From contig JADLSH010000369.1 in the NCBI GenBank assembly GCA_016169945.1, positions 6,714,001 through 6,778,000 of the forward strand: DNA of 64,000 nt. Direction: 5' to 3'. A program made the position numbers and the translations under genes. Below the pieces are notes generated by a model. It worked only from the letters and a program-made list of their open reading frames with translations, was not told where the DNA came from and did not search any database. The stretch comes from Trachythela sp. YZ-2020. Taxonomy: Eukaryota; Cnidaria; Anthozoa; Malacalcyonacea; Clavulariidae. Below, one piece after another: positions 43,126 through 53,480 of this stretch. Numbering within the stretch: the first letter of the stretch is position 1; the number at the start of each line of letters is the position of its first letter.

Positions 43126-44938
43126 TTGGGATAAATGTATTATATTTATGGCATTATAAGCATTTGAAATTCTGCATTGCTAGGATGTTTTGAGGTTAAC
43201 TAAGAGTAAGATGTGGTTTACAACATTTTAGGATTTATGCCAACTGCAACGTAGTATTTTAAAGCAGAAATGAAGACGTTTTAGGGCTTTAGCCTTTTAC
43301 TCTGTTAATTTAATTTTGGTTTGACGCAATCCAACTGTGAGACGTGTTAGTGTTTGGATAACCTTTGATATATGAGAATTGAGCTATGCCCTTTGAGGCT
43401 TTGATGTTGCCTGCCTATATTGAATGGCCAAATTTTACAGGAAAGTTTTGGAATTTAATCAAGTCCATACGTCAAGCAATAAACCGATTGAGGACCAAAG
43501 ACAACCGAAACTGTCAAAACTAATTAAGTATACCTTGATCGATAATATTGATCCTCGTGAATACGTCATTTTGGAATTTTTGGGAAGTTTTTTTGCAGTT
43601 CGTGATAAAGACGTATGTGATTCAAACGGGCGTGCTTCTCATTCTGCTTCTGCTGGAAATCGAGCGAAAGTAGAAATACTTAAATTCACACGTTATCATA
43701 ATTTATGCATTTGGTACGGCTCATGTAAAGGCGTAAAGCACGGCTGGTTCGCCTTGTGAATAGGGCGCCGTCTTAACCTCGCCGTAATTTACAATTATCT
43801 GTAGAGGACTTATAGATTGGGCCAATATTACGCATTTATGGATGATATATATTCATCTATACATTTGTACACATAAACCGTAAACCTCCGACCGTATATA
43901 TAAGCCTTAATTGGGTTCATGGGCCCCGGATTGGGACCGGTTAGATTTGTTCGTAAGCATTTTAATGAACTTATTGGTTGTACTTGGTTCACTCAGTCAC
44001 TCAGAGTCTGTCAGATACTGAGAAACAAAATAGTGACTTAATACATTGCTGGAGGGCAATATATACACAGAGCCAGAGGGCATATTCAAACGTTTTGAGT
44101 AGTTTTGAGTTAGTCATCTAATGAATGCTAAATTGCTAATATAAAATTAAAAAAACTATATATATACAGTACAAAGACAAGGTGTTATAGATCTTGTCAG
44201 CACAAGCACATCACCTTCCAAGCGCGCTTGCTAGTGTGACAGCGCAAAACGGCAAAATCCAAGCACACTTGAAAACTGATACGATTCGCTTAAAATATCA
44301 ACGGCACCGCAATATGTGTCGTTTCTAATCTCGTAAAATAAATATACTTAATGTCTGTTGCGCAAAATGCGCTCAACTGCCCGTACAAGTGATGAGTACA
44401 ACAAAAATTAGCTGGTATTAATCACGAAATTCCATACCAGTGAAGTTGTCACAGTACCAGCCTAAACAAATCTGTGTCTGGATGAATCGATAATCGAGAC
44501 AAAAAAGTATAAAGCGTGTACCTCTGAAGAAATATGTCTGTTGAGTGTAATGCTTATTCGTATCGGATTATCAGATGGTCATATATGCAACCACACTATA
44601 GCCTGCGTAGCTGGCGGTTTTAAGGGGTTGGGGCTAACCACACGAGACAAGCAAGCACCAGAGACTCAGAGAGCAAGCACATTCTAGCGCGAGCTTGCCT
44701 GACGTCACAAGCAAACATATATATCCGTACTGCGTACTTCCGGATATTAATACAAATAATATTATGAAGATCCGGGAATATTGAATTAATCTTTGTCAAA
44801 TTGATCATGAATTAAACATGGTGTTTTCCACAAATCAGTCTATGTTATGGATAGAGATATCACCATTCAAACCTAAAAGGAACTTAAAATAATTTTTATC
44901 AAATCATCATGAACCAAAATTATTCTGTACATTCCCGT
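43126..44938. other. Spacer between the two transporter genes, left part
   Basis: Short conserved words match the copy B side in reverse complement (CCGGTCATGTACAAAGAG at about 43110; GAGCTATGCCCTTTGA at about 43382). A 111-codon open frame at 43424-43759 has no recognisable family and I do not treat it as a gene. Confidence 0.4.
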
Positions 44939-45119
44939 ATAATCTCTCTATATTGGGGCAACACACTATTATATATTTGTTCTATTTTATATGGTATCGA
45001 GGCAATCGAGCACTCTTATAAACACATTTATATAATCTCTCTATATTGGGGCAATACACTATATATATTTGCTCTATATTTTATGGTATCGAGCACTCTT
45101 ATAAACACATTTATAATCT
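44939..45119 (+). repeat. Tandem duplication of about 93 bp
   Basis: Two copies (about 44939-45031 and 45032-45119) share ATAATCTCTCTATATTGGGG, then TATGGTATCGAG and GAGCACTCTTATAAACACA. The word GAGCACTCT also recurs at 46071, 46586 (inverted) and in the hammerhead repeat units. Confidence 0.7.
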
Positions 45120-45922
45120 CCGGCTATATTCCAAGCATCAAATGTATTTTATAGTCCAATACTAATATAGGCCCATTTTCACTTGATACTTGGCATGGGG
45201 AAGAAAGTGGCACTTTTTTGGCAAAGAACTGGACTCCGATCCGAGTGTAAATATGTCGAGTCATTTTTATTCTTCGGGCACCAGTGCCCTTTTTTACCCT
45301 GGTAAATGACATGCGAAATTCATGATTCACATTTTGGCAAGACTTTCGCTGAAACTCAAATATATAATGAGACCAGCAACCATGCCGACATTATTGTTCA
45401 TGACCTGACTCGTCCCCAGTCACTCACCCGCGTTGAAAATTGGAAATGCATATTGTTGTGTTAGACTATTCCCATGGATCACTGCGCGAACATTTTTCCA
45501 AGCAATTTAGAGGGACTGTGGAAGAGTCAGGTAATTTCGTGATATGCATGGTATATATATATATATGTTTTATCAGTAATGTTTTATCAGCATTTTTGGT
45601 AAACAGGAAGGGATAATGACTAAAGCAACGAACGTCTTTGCGGGAATACACAAAATGTCTTTGTTTCAACGACTCTTTATAAGTTTATGTAAAGTATAAT
45701 TTGTCTATTAACTAATAAATTAACTTTATTTAACGTAATACAGTGTACAATTCTCACGCAATTTTAACTCATGGTGAACTAGTTTGCAAACATATCTGAT
45801 AGTTGTATGAAATAGGCCGTGATATTAAGTAATATTCTCTACAACTGACAAACTGTGTTAGTTCGTCTATTTTTTCATCTGACCATTATGTCTTTGATTG
45901 TTGCAATCTATATATATATAGA

Positions 45923-46041
45923 TTTTCGCTTACCTCAAAACTGGTCTGCAACAGGCTGTTTCATCTTTAAATAAATCCTTTTACAGGATTCTTTTACAGA
46001 TGAAACAGCCTGTTGCAGACCAGTTTTGAGGTAAGCGAAAA
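45923..46041. repeat. Perfect 44-bp inverted repeat with 31-bp loop
   Basis: Positions 45923-45966 (TTTTCGCTTACCTCAAAACT...) are the exact reverse complement of 45998-46041. Part of the arm (TTTTCGCTTACCTCA) recurs at about 46630. It would extrude as a cruciform or fold as a strong hairpin. Confidence 0.9.
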
Positions 46042-46154
46042 TATATAATTTGCTCTAACTATATGTTGTCGAGCACTCTTTGCGTTCTATATATATATAT
46101 ATTTAGTAGAATCATACTAGTATACTATTGCAAATGCTATAATTTGATTGGCTA

Positions 46155-46194
46155 CGCTACTCGCTATCTAATTGTCGATAGATAGCGAGTAGCG
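46155..46194. repeat. Perfect 16-bp inverted repeat with 8-bp loop
   Basis: CGCTACTCGCTATCTA at 46155-46170 is mirrored at 46179-46194. Its centre (46174.5) lies about 25 bases from the calculated axis between the two transporter start codons (46149.5). Confidence 0.85.
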
Positions 46195-46361
46195 AAACAG
46201 CCATCTCCTCGGCGCGATTTTTAACGAATGTGTTTCAATAAATTATGAAAATTAAAACGTTTTGAAATACTGTTTTCTTGCTGGTTTCTACTAAAACAAT
46301 TAGATTATTCGCTCTCGATTTCATAGAAATCTTGAGCTCATAATCTAATTGTTAAATATAT

Positions 46362-46533
46362 AGACACTTCACGCATGTCTGGATGCGCATGTGTCTGAGT
46401 ATTGTACCACATGCGCTTGGTGAGGGCAAGAGTATGGTGTATAAATACGAAGTCACTCGCATCTAGACTGCGTTACAAGCTGCACTGACGAGCCGTTGAA
46501 CGGCGAAACATGCTTGTCTGCAGATTTCACTAT
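46362..46533 (+). mobile_element. Partial retrozyme-like unit with hammerhead motif
   Basis: About 170 bp nearly identical to the part of the 282-bp unit that starts at AGACACTTCACGC and ends just after the ribozyme. The rest of the unit is absent and AT dinucleotide runs lie on both sides. It is a separate, truncated copy 1.8 kb from the tandem array. Confidence 0.75.
46480..46523 (+). ncRNA. Type I hammerhead ribozyme motif, variant with stem III loop
   Basis: Order: CTGCA (stem I), CTGACGA core, GCCG-TTGAA-CGGC (stem II hairpin), GAA core, ACA-TGCT-TGT (stem III hairpin), C, then TGCAG (stem I). All conserved core positions are present. Predicted cleavage is after C at 46518. One base differs from the array copies and creates a 4-base loop in stem III. 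Confidence 0.85.
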
Positions 46534-46752
46534 ATATATATATATGCATGTATATATGAGCGTGTTTTGGTTCACGAAATGCCAAAGAGTGCTCGATATC
46601 ATATAGCTACTAGATAGAGCAAATATATAGTTTTCGCTTACCTCAAGGTATCCACTACATGCAGTTTGCAAAGGACAATCTTTTTTGAATTAGCTGTATA
46701 TATATAATAATTCTTATACGAGCGATTTATAACCGCCCCCAGGACTCACCCA

Positions 46753-47255
46753 TGCAGGAGCAGGGACGTAGCGAAGCATTTGCAGTTGGGGGGGGGGGGG
46801 GGGTGTCAAAGAACTTCGATGTTAAAATTTATCTGTAGTAGCATGATGCTTATAATGGACCTTTTTCTGAGTGATTATCATTGTAACACTGAGTTGTTTA
46901 AAAGATAAGGGGATTTGGGGGCTATCCCCCAGAAGATTTTTTTATTTTTGAGGCTCCAGGATTGCATTTCTGGCGGTTTCTGAAGCGATTTTGCAAACGA
47001 ATTGCGTCCAAATTGATTGTATTTTGCACAAAATTTTAGTTATGTGCAGGTTTTTAAATAGATCAGGTTCTTTCAAGTAATTTAACATTCAATTTTAGTT
47101 ATCACTTTACAAAATATAACGACTTTATCCTCCAAACATTACCTGAAAATGTAAATTTCTTACCTCGAATTTTACCCGATTTTTTTTACCTTTTACGGTT
47201 GGGGGGGCGGCTATTACACCCCCACACCCCCGCTCGCTTCGGCCCTGCCCAGGAG
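46753..47255. mobile_element. hAT-like MITE
   Basis: The element at 46761-47247 begins CAGGGACGTAGCGAAGC and ends GCTTCGGCCCTG, with flanking 8-mers TGCAGGAG and CCCAGGAG (six of eight match). The interior (GGGGGCTATCCCCCAGAAGAT...GAGGCTCCAGGATTGC) resembles the 36.6-kb MITE. Confidence 0.65.
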
Positions 47256-47743
47256 ATTTACGTCCTATCCGGCATTATACGTTATAGTATTTTCCGCATA
47301 AAGTAAGATCGCCTGTCATATTATGTCAAATGCGTAAAGGCTCTTTTAACCCAACCCTAATTTACACTTGCATGATTTTGCTGGAATTTTCCTTATCCTA
47401 ACGTTTGTGGTTAAGATTTACCTAGTGGGAGGTAGTTCCTGTCAGACATTCTGCGGTGAAGTAGTTTTGTAAGTCTTCCTCTGCTCTCAATCGCTTCATT
47501 AGTACGTATGGCATGCATGTGTTTTATTTTATTTATATTATTATGTAAACTTTTTACATTAGTACACGATTAGTACGTATGACATGACATGTGTCCAGTA
47601 TAGGTAAGCAGGTTTTTTATATATTGTGTAATACTAGACGTGATAGTAATGTAAACGTTAGTTAATAGTCTAGTAAGTTTGTAAGCTTCGTATATGGTGG
47701 GTAAAAGTTGTTCTCAAGCTTTATTACTCAGAAAATACTTCTG

Positions 47744-47820
47744 AGTCCTCGAGCGGGATCGAACCGCGACCTCTTATAGTTTCTAGATAAGCGCGCTAAC
47801 CAACTGCGCCACCGAGAACT
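47744..47820 (-). repeat. tRNA-like sequence, probably a SINE head
   Basis: On the minus strand a box A (TGGCGCAGTTGGTTAGCGCG) and box B (GGTTCGATCCC) are present. The acceptor-like ends AGTTCTC/GAGGACT and a T arm GCGG-TTCGATC-CCGC also form. The anticodon arm has a 9-base loop instead of 7, so it is more likely a tRNA-derived SINE or tRNA pseudogene than a working tRNA. A second box-A-like start (TAGCTCAGTAGGTAGAGCA) lies at 48037 on the plus strand. Confidence 0.6.
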
Positions 47821-48091
47821 CAGGTACTCGGCGAGAGGTTTTTCGCGATCTGGTCCGAGTAATAATGTTATTATATGTCTGCTTCGTACTTGAAGTGCGT
47901 ATGATTACGAAATGTTGTGATAAGTTCACTCGGAAATATGATAGGGAGAAATGTTCTTCGAGTGAATTATTAACTGAGTAATGTACGAAATTCAGCAAAA
48001 TAATTAATAAATCCCAGGCCATTATCGGACTTGACCGTGTAGCTCAGTAGGTAGAGCATTTCGAAGTCCCAGCCACGGCAAGCAGTATTTT

Positions 48092-48236
48092 CTGCTTACC
48101 AGTGGCGAAGCCAGCCTGACAATTTGGTCATGCAATGCAAATATTTTCCGTGTTCATAGACTGTGAAAACAATCAATTTCTAAAGAAATGCATAGCATGA
48201 CCAAATTGTCAGGCTGGCTTCGCTACTGCTGCTTAC
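48092..48236. mobile_element. Short hAT-like MITE with exact 8-bp target duplication
   Basis: CTGCTTAC at 48092-48099 and 48229-48236 flanks a 129-bp element starting CAGTGGCGAAGCCAGCC and ending with the inverse (one base difference). Terminal inverted repeats are about 38 bp. CAG start and 8-bp duplication identify hAT. Confidence 0.9.
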
Positions 48237-48349
48237 ACGGTTTGCAATAATTCACTCGAAGAACATTTCTAAATTTCTTCCTATATATATATATATATAT
48301 ATTATGGTGTATAAATACGAAGTCACTCGCATCTAGACTGCGTTACAAG

Positions 48350-48393
48350 CTGCACTGACGAGCCGTTGAACGGCGAAACATGCATGTCTGCAG
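48350..48393 (+). ncRNA. Type I hammerhead ribozyme motif, array copy 1
   Basis: Stem I CTGCA/TGCAG, core CTGACGA, stem II GCCG/CGGC with loop TTGAA, core GAA, loopless palindromic stem III ACATG/CATGT, then the cleavage base C at 48388. A tiny or loopless stem III is typical of retrozyme and Penelope hammerheads, which are thought to act as dimers. Confidence 0.88.
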
Positions 48394-48631
48394 ATTTGAC
48401 TATATATGCTCCTTCACTTTGTGTTGTTGAGCACTCTGTGAGGTTAATTGGTGGCTATAAGCTATAATGCAAAAGCTCGCTTCCCTTGTGGTCGTTTGAG
48501 CACTCTGGCCCCAAGACACTTCACGCATGTCTGGATGCGCATGTGTCTGAGTATTGTACCACATGCGCTTGGTGAGGGCAAGAGTATGGTGTATAAATAC
48601 GAAGTCACTCGCATCTAGACTGTGTTACAAG

Positions 48632-48675
48632 CTGCACTGACGAGCCGTTGAACGGCGAAACATGCATGTCTGCAG
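48632..48675 (+). ncRNA. Type I hammerhead ribozyme motif, array copy 2
   Basis: Identical over all 44 positions to the array copy at 48350-48393. Predicted cleavage is after C at 48670, exactly 282 bases after the first. Confidence 0.88.
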
Positions 48676-48906
48676 ATTTGACTATATATGCTCCTTCACT
48701 TTGTGTTGTTGAGCACTCTGTGAGGTTAATTGGTGGCTATAAGCTATAATGCAAAAGCTCGCTTCCCTTGTGGTCGTTTGAGCACTCTGGCCCCAAGACA
48801 CTTCACGCATGTCTGGATGCGCATGTGTCTGAGTATTGTACCACATGCGCTTGGTGAGGGCAAGAGTATGGTGTATAAATACGAAGTCACTCGCATCTAG
48901 ACTGCG

Positions 48907-49849
48907 AATGAATCAAGGTGGGATTTATGGCTGACATACAATTTTGTGATCGAACTAGTTCGAGGCATTTTCCACTACGTTATAACGACAGGAGTCACGA
49001 ATATTCATAAGTTTTGCAGCACTTTAATTGCAAATTGGTATACAGGGTGTATAAAAAACAAACCTTTTGAAATTAGCATATTCTTCTTAATGATAAGATT
49101 TTATACCCTTGGGAATTTAAAATGCCTTCTAATCGTATGCGTAGCATAAAGTCTTGTACTTAAGAACAATATGTTAATTTCGTAGGAATCCACTGAGGTT
49201 TGTCAAATTCTTGGTGATTCCCAGCAAGCCTTTCGCGCTTGTATTCGACTTTTCCGCTTTGCTCGGAGACAACCTTAATTGAAATAGCTGTATGTATGCC
49301 GATATTCAAATATAAAATGAAACTTCAGCCATTATATGATGCAATTATTTTGGTTTAATAGAACAAACATTAGGATTGAGACCCAATCTACGCACTGCAT
49401 GATTTGCGACGTCATGAGACGTTTTTGCCTCCCAATGAGATATTTCAATTAGTGAGAATAGATCCGAATTTGAACCGATTATAAAAAGAAAATTGGATCT
49501 TTCCATCATGGATGTCAGTTTCAATTTTACAGAACATTCCTAATCCTGCATATAACAAGGTAGCTACAGTCTAAGAGCTGTTTTGAATTAACTGTTTCCA
49601 TCACTATTTGGATTTTCTATACAACTGTCTGACGCTGGTTATCAACGAGTTCGTCTCAAGCATCTCGTTATTCTGTAAATCTTCCAGGCAATATATTTAT
49701 ATCAAAGGGCTTAGCGCATAGCTCATGACGTGAAGCAGTTGAACCTTTTAGGTCATTAAATACTCGCAGCCGGATCCTATACATAGCCATGAAAAAATTT
49801 TCTCTTTGTACATGACCGGAAGACATGCATATCACGCAATTTGCGGGTT
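48907..49849. other. Spacer between the transporter genes, right part
   Basis: No gene is seen. Words near 49700-49815 (TCAAAGGGCTTAGCGCATAGCTC and CTCTTTGTACATGACCGGAA) match the copy A side in reverse complement, showing that the inverted duplication reaches at least to here. Confidence 0.45.
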
Positions 49850-50065
49850 TTGATGTTTACCTGCGTGTTTGAGCTGGTTTACCTACAACCGGGATGACGA
49901 TGAAATATAACATGCGACACCTACGCTATAGGAGTGTAGCCTTTGAAAACCACAGCTTATACTTGAGAGCTCTTATCAGACTTGCGATTGCTTTCAAAAC
50001 ATAACAGTAGGAAAGTGTACAAACAACGACAAGCTACCTCGATCGATATATAGCGAACTATCAAA
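49850..50065 (+). promoter_or_regulatory. Conserved upstream region of transporter copy B
   Basis: Collinear with the 200 bp upstream of copy A in inverse orientation, through the same words listed there. Both genes therefore probably kept the ancestral promoter after duplication. Confidence 0.5.
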
Positions 50066-50512
50066 ATGTGCAAGGGTAAAGTGATTGCGGCATTTTTTTC
50101 TAAACATTTCCTTCCTATTGGAACATTATTTATCATTCCTCTTGGAATTATTTTCCCTGCTCCTGCAGTCTACCTTAATGGAAAACTACCTGTTGTGCAG
50201 ATGTGTATTGTCACATTATTTTTTGTAATCGGAACGAAATTTCGTTTAACAGAGATTCGATCTGCTCTTCGTTGCTATAAAGAGACTGCCTTGGGAGTAA
50301 TCATTGTTCTACTGCTCACACCAGTTGTTGGAACGAAGTTACTGATGTTACCAAAGTTTCGAGATGTTCCCAGTTCAGGTTTACATGCAGATAATGGCAC
50401 ATTGAACAAGAGCTGGTCAATTGAATTACCAGACTTAGGTCCGGAGGAATTTCGTATTGGTCTACAGATATTTTGTATTTCTCCATGCGCGTCAGCATTT
50501 CCTACTGTTGTG
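50066..50512 (+). CDS. SLC10/SBF-like transporter, copy B, first coding exon
   Basis: A 447-bp exon from an ATG at 50066 to a GTAAGT donor, same length, phase and helix pattern as copy A. Substitutions cluster in the soluble loop (SSGLHADNGTLN against the copy A loop), while helices are almost unchanged. This suggests constraint on both copies. The family is inferred from the SBF-like helix and loop pattern; SLC10A7/BASS4-like is the best guess. Confidence 0.8.
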
Positions 50513-52365
50513 GTAAGTGTATTTTTGATAAAATATTGTATAAACGCTGAGTACGCTGTGGGTTTGTGTCTTTAAAAGATTAAAAAACATTTCACCACAT
50601 TTCGAGTGAAGGTAGCCAACAAACCTACAGGAGGTCACTATATCAAGTATAATTAGCTCGGAAATTTGAAGTGTTATAATTTTTTCCAGGCAGTTTAGGT
50701 ATAAACCATGGCAACAAAGATTCAACCTACATGCATTTATTGGGCTCACATTTGAAATGGTCATAATGTATCAACCCTTAAAGGTTTAGCATCGGCTCAT
50801 TGTCGGCAATCTGATAGACCTAAATTAAGGAAGGAAGTGGTTCAGATGCTTTTAGTCAGACACGCATGATGGAAGATTTCAGTGGCCATACAGTATGATG
50901 CCGCTACACTATAGTCTATACCATGTTCACATTTATGAAAAATGTTTGTTCATGGAAACTTTTTCATTTGTAAAGGTGCAAGCGCTCAAAGCATCAAATA
51001 AGCACGCATCAAACATGTCTGATAAATGATAATACATATAGTAGTTTGCTTTATTAGATTATTATCGAGAAATAAGGCTGATATATCTGATTATCAGAAT
51101 GTATGACAGTGCATGTATCTTCTTCCAGACACAATTTTTAAGAATATTATATTTGAACTTAATACCGGACTTTATGCCGGACGCCAATGACAATGTTTAT
51201 ATAACAATGACTGTCAATGTGATAAGAGACTGGCCAGTTTTATAATTATAGTTAATAGAAATCAGCAATTCAAGATATTTTATACTAATACTCTTTGACA
51301 TTGTGCCTCAGCAGTTGTAAAGATGTATATATTTTGGCTTTCATTTCTGGAAAGAACTAAACATTTTATTTACGTTGTATACGAAATATAATCACCTTAA
51401 TAACATTATACAGCAATTGGTCTAGTGAGTAGTTTGGTGCAGCAATGTTGAATCTCAGTTTAGACTTCGACTTAAAAATAGGCTTTAATCAAAGGTTGTT
51501 TACAAGCAATGGGTGCACAGTAGGCCAAGGCCACCCCAAGGTAGAAGTCGATCGAGAATTAGCGTGTCGTGTGGCCATGACAATGTCATAAATTGGAAAG
51601 AATCAGTGAGATGTGTCCAGCTAGTGACAGTAATTAAACAATCAAAGTCAAACTGATGCCATATGGGCAACAACCCGGTTAAAATAACGTTTTTTTATGT
51701 CAAGGAAATACTTTTCTGATTATCAGGACAAAGACCATTAGTTTCATGTCTGTTTTCTATTTAATTAGTAGTGCGTTGAATAAAGCAAATATCGTTTATG
51801 TACAAGAAAACAGTGATTCTTGATTATTACCGAGTCAGATTTTATACTTGCATGCTACAGTGATTATTTTCGGAGGAAACATGCTGATGATGTGTGCAGT
51901 GAATTTTAAAATTTCCGCCGCTGAGTTCATCCTAGTATGGAAGAACTCTTACAGCTACACGCAGCAAGTCTTCCGGGAAAGTTCTGGCAAACAAATCACG
52001 CATTTAATATTTGATCAAAGTGATGCGAGTTGTACGTCAAACGCAGTTTATTCGTGTGCGGACACCATAGTAGCCCAGTAAAATCACACACCTGCATATT
52101 CCTTTTTCCTTATAGAGTTTCCTGTCTACCTAGAGATAAACAACTGGACATAATTGCACTACTGTCCAGAAATAACCAAACATTGCGGTTACTTTGCGAT
52201 GAGGTTCGGTTGAGGTTACGACTTACGAGGTTTAACGGCGCGGTTCAACCTATGTCCGACGACTGAGGTTTAATTTCCGGGTCATGTGTATAATCATTTT
52301 CATTTGAAATGCATTGGGACAGATGCTCTAATACCTATAATTTTAACAAACTTCGATTCCCGCGC
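50513..52365. other. Intron 1 of transporter copy B, proximal part
   Basis: Intron sequence homologous in patches to copy A intron 1 (for example ACATGAAACTAATGG in reverse complement at about 51740). No exons or structured RNAs were seen. Confidence 0.5.
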
Positions 52366-52770
52366 CCCCTATTCAATGCTGTGTACCACTTACCATCATA
52401 TTTTGTGCGCTATTCATTGTGTGTGTTTTCATTGGGAAAACAACGTTAATTGGGGGAAAGGGGGAGGGAGATTAATATGTGTAACAACTGTAAAATCACG
52501 ACTTACGATCTAAAACTGCGAGTGTCCCAATAACTTTTGAAAATGATTGTAGGTTCATTCTCAATTTAACTGAGGTTAACTGAACGCGTTTTTTGTATGG
52601 TTATTTCTCAATGGATAGTACTGTACCAATATAATCCGTGGTAGTCTCATAATGTTACGGTGATGTTGCAGGCTGGCCTACCACGGATTATATCATACTA
52701 CTTTTTATGAATTTCAATAGTAGACGCATCGTGATCGAAGTATGTTATTCTATGCACATGAAATTGTTAC

Positions 52771-52992
52771 CTGTTGTACAGATGCTTGGACAATTTGATC
52801 AAGTTCGTCATCAGTAACACAATTTCTCTTTTGTATTCCATGTTTTTCACAAAATCGTTTTATACTTTTAACACTTAACCCTCTCTGATTTGGAAAAATC
52901 ATCTGTAAATTATCAGCAACTTCTTCTAGCGTATGATTTCGGGAAAGTTCACGAACAGCTTCAACACTCACAAGATCTTCTAGTGCCGCCAT
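52771..52992 (-). CDS. Exon of an unidentified gene, possibly the start of an integrase-core-domain protein
   Basis: From an ATG at 52992 (MAALEDLVS) the frame runs 74 codons to CAG|GTAACA, a good donor. The residues form helices (VEAVRELSRNHTLEEVADNL, then VKSIKRFCEKHGI) and then DDELDQIV. This resembles the N-terminal part of invertebrate and fish integrase-core-domain proteins as I remember them. No downstream exon was identified on the minus strand. The start codon lies in AAAATGGCGGC, a YY1-like site typical of TATA-less promoters. It lies inside intron 1 of transporter copy B on the opposite strand. Confidence 0.4.
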
Positions 52993-53411
52993 TTTGAAAG
53001 AATGTGAATATAAAGTAAACTGGGTTGCACGCAAAAATAGAAAATAAGCAATCGTTATTTTCATTTCTCATTTTTCGAAATTGCGAAAAATGAATGACCC
53101 TAGAATTTGAAACTTAAGAATTTGAGTGAAACGTTTTCATTTTCCGATAATTTGAAATTTAAAAATTGAAATATTTAAATTCATTTTTCATTTTTCTAGA
53201 AATGAAAAATGATTTTTGTTCAATTTTAAGCAATTTTCATTTTTCGAAACTGTAAAAAAATGGATGACCCACGGATTGCAGAAAAGCCCCTGATTCAAAA
53301 GTTCATTTCACGCAATAATCTCCCTCCCCCTTTCCAATCAATGTTTTTTCTCAATCCAAACACAACAGCGCATCAAATATTCAAATATGATGGTAAGTGG
53401 GATCATTGACA

Positions 53412-53433
53412 ATCGAGAGGAATTCCTCTCGAT
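53412..53433. repeat. Perfect 22-bp palindrome
   Basis: ATCGAGAGGAA is followed at once by its exact reverse complement, without a loop. It sits inside an insert in the right-hand repeat of the inverted pair. Confidence 0.9.
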
Positions 53434-53480
53434 AGTCTATGGTGGGATACAACATTGAATAGGGGTCTGGAGGGTCGATA

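Larger units (their letters stand above)
48304..48906 (+). mobile_element. Tandem array of 282-bp retrozyme-like units
   Basis: Just over two copies of a 282-bp unit (cleavage site to cleavage site, 48389-48670), with a third copy cut off at CTAGACTGCG (48906). The copies differ by about one base (GCGTTAC against GTGTTAC). Each full passage carries a complete hammerhead. The unit also contains a strong hairpin word pair (GCGCATGTG and CACATGCGC). The array has no coding capacity. Size, type I ribozyme and short tandem arrangement fit animal retrozymes, whose spread is thought to use Penelope-like enzymes (literature knowledge). Confidence 0.8.
52366..53480. repeat. Inverted-repeat pair bracketing a short exon-like frame
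   Basis: The segment at about 52366-52475 (CCCCCTATTCAATGC...CACTTACCATCATATTT...GGGAGGGAGATTA) recurs in reverse complement at about 53315-53480. The right copy holds a 35-40 bp insert that includes a perfect palindrome. The pair may be the ends of one element or two opposed copies. Confidence 0.6.

Noticed and set aside
43424..43759. 111-codon protein gene between the two transporters
   Set aside because: No recognisable family, no splice or promoter evidence, and its surroundings match only in patches on the other arm of the duplication.
47744..47820. Functional tRNA gene
   Set aside because: The anticodon loop has nine bases and the unit is linked to repeats, so a SINE or pseudo-tRNA is more likely.
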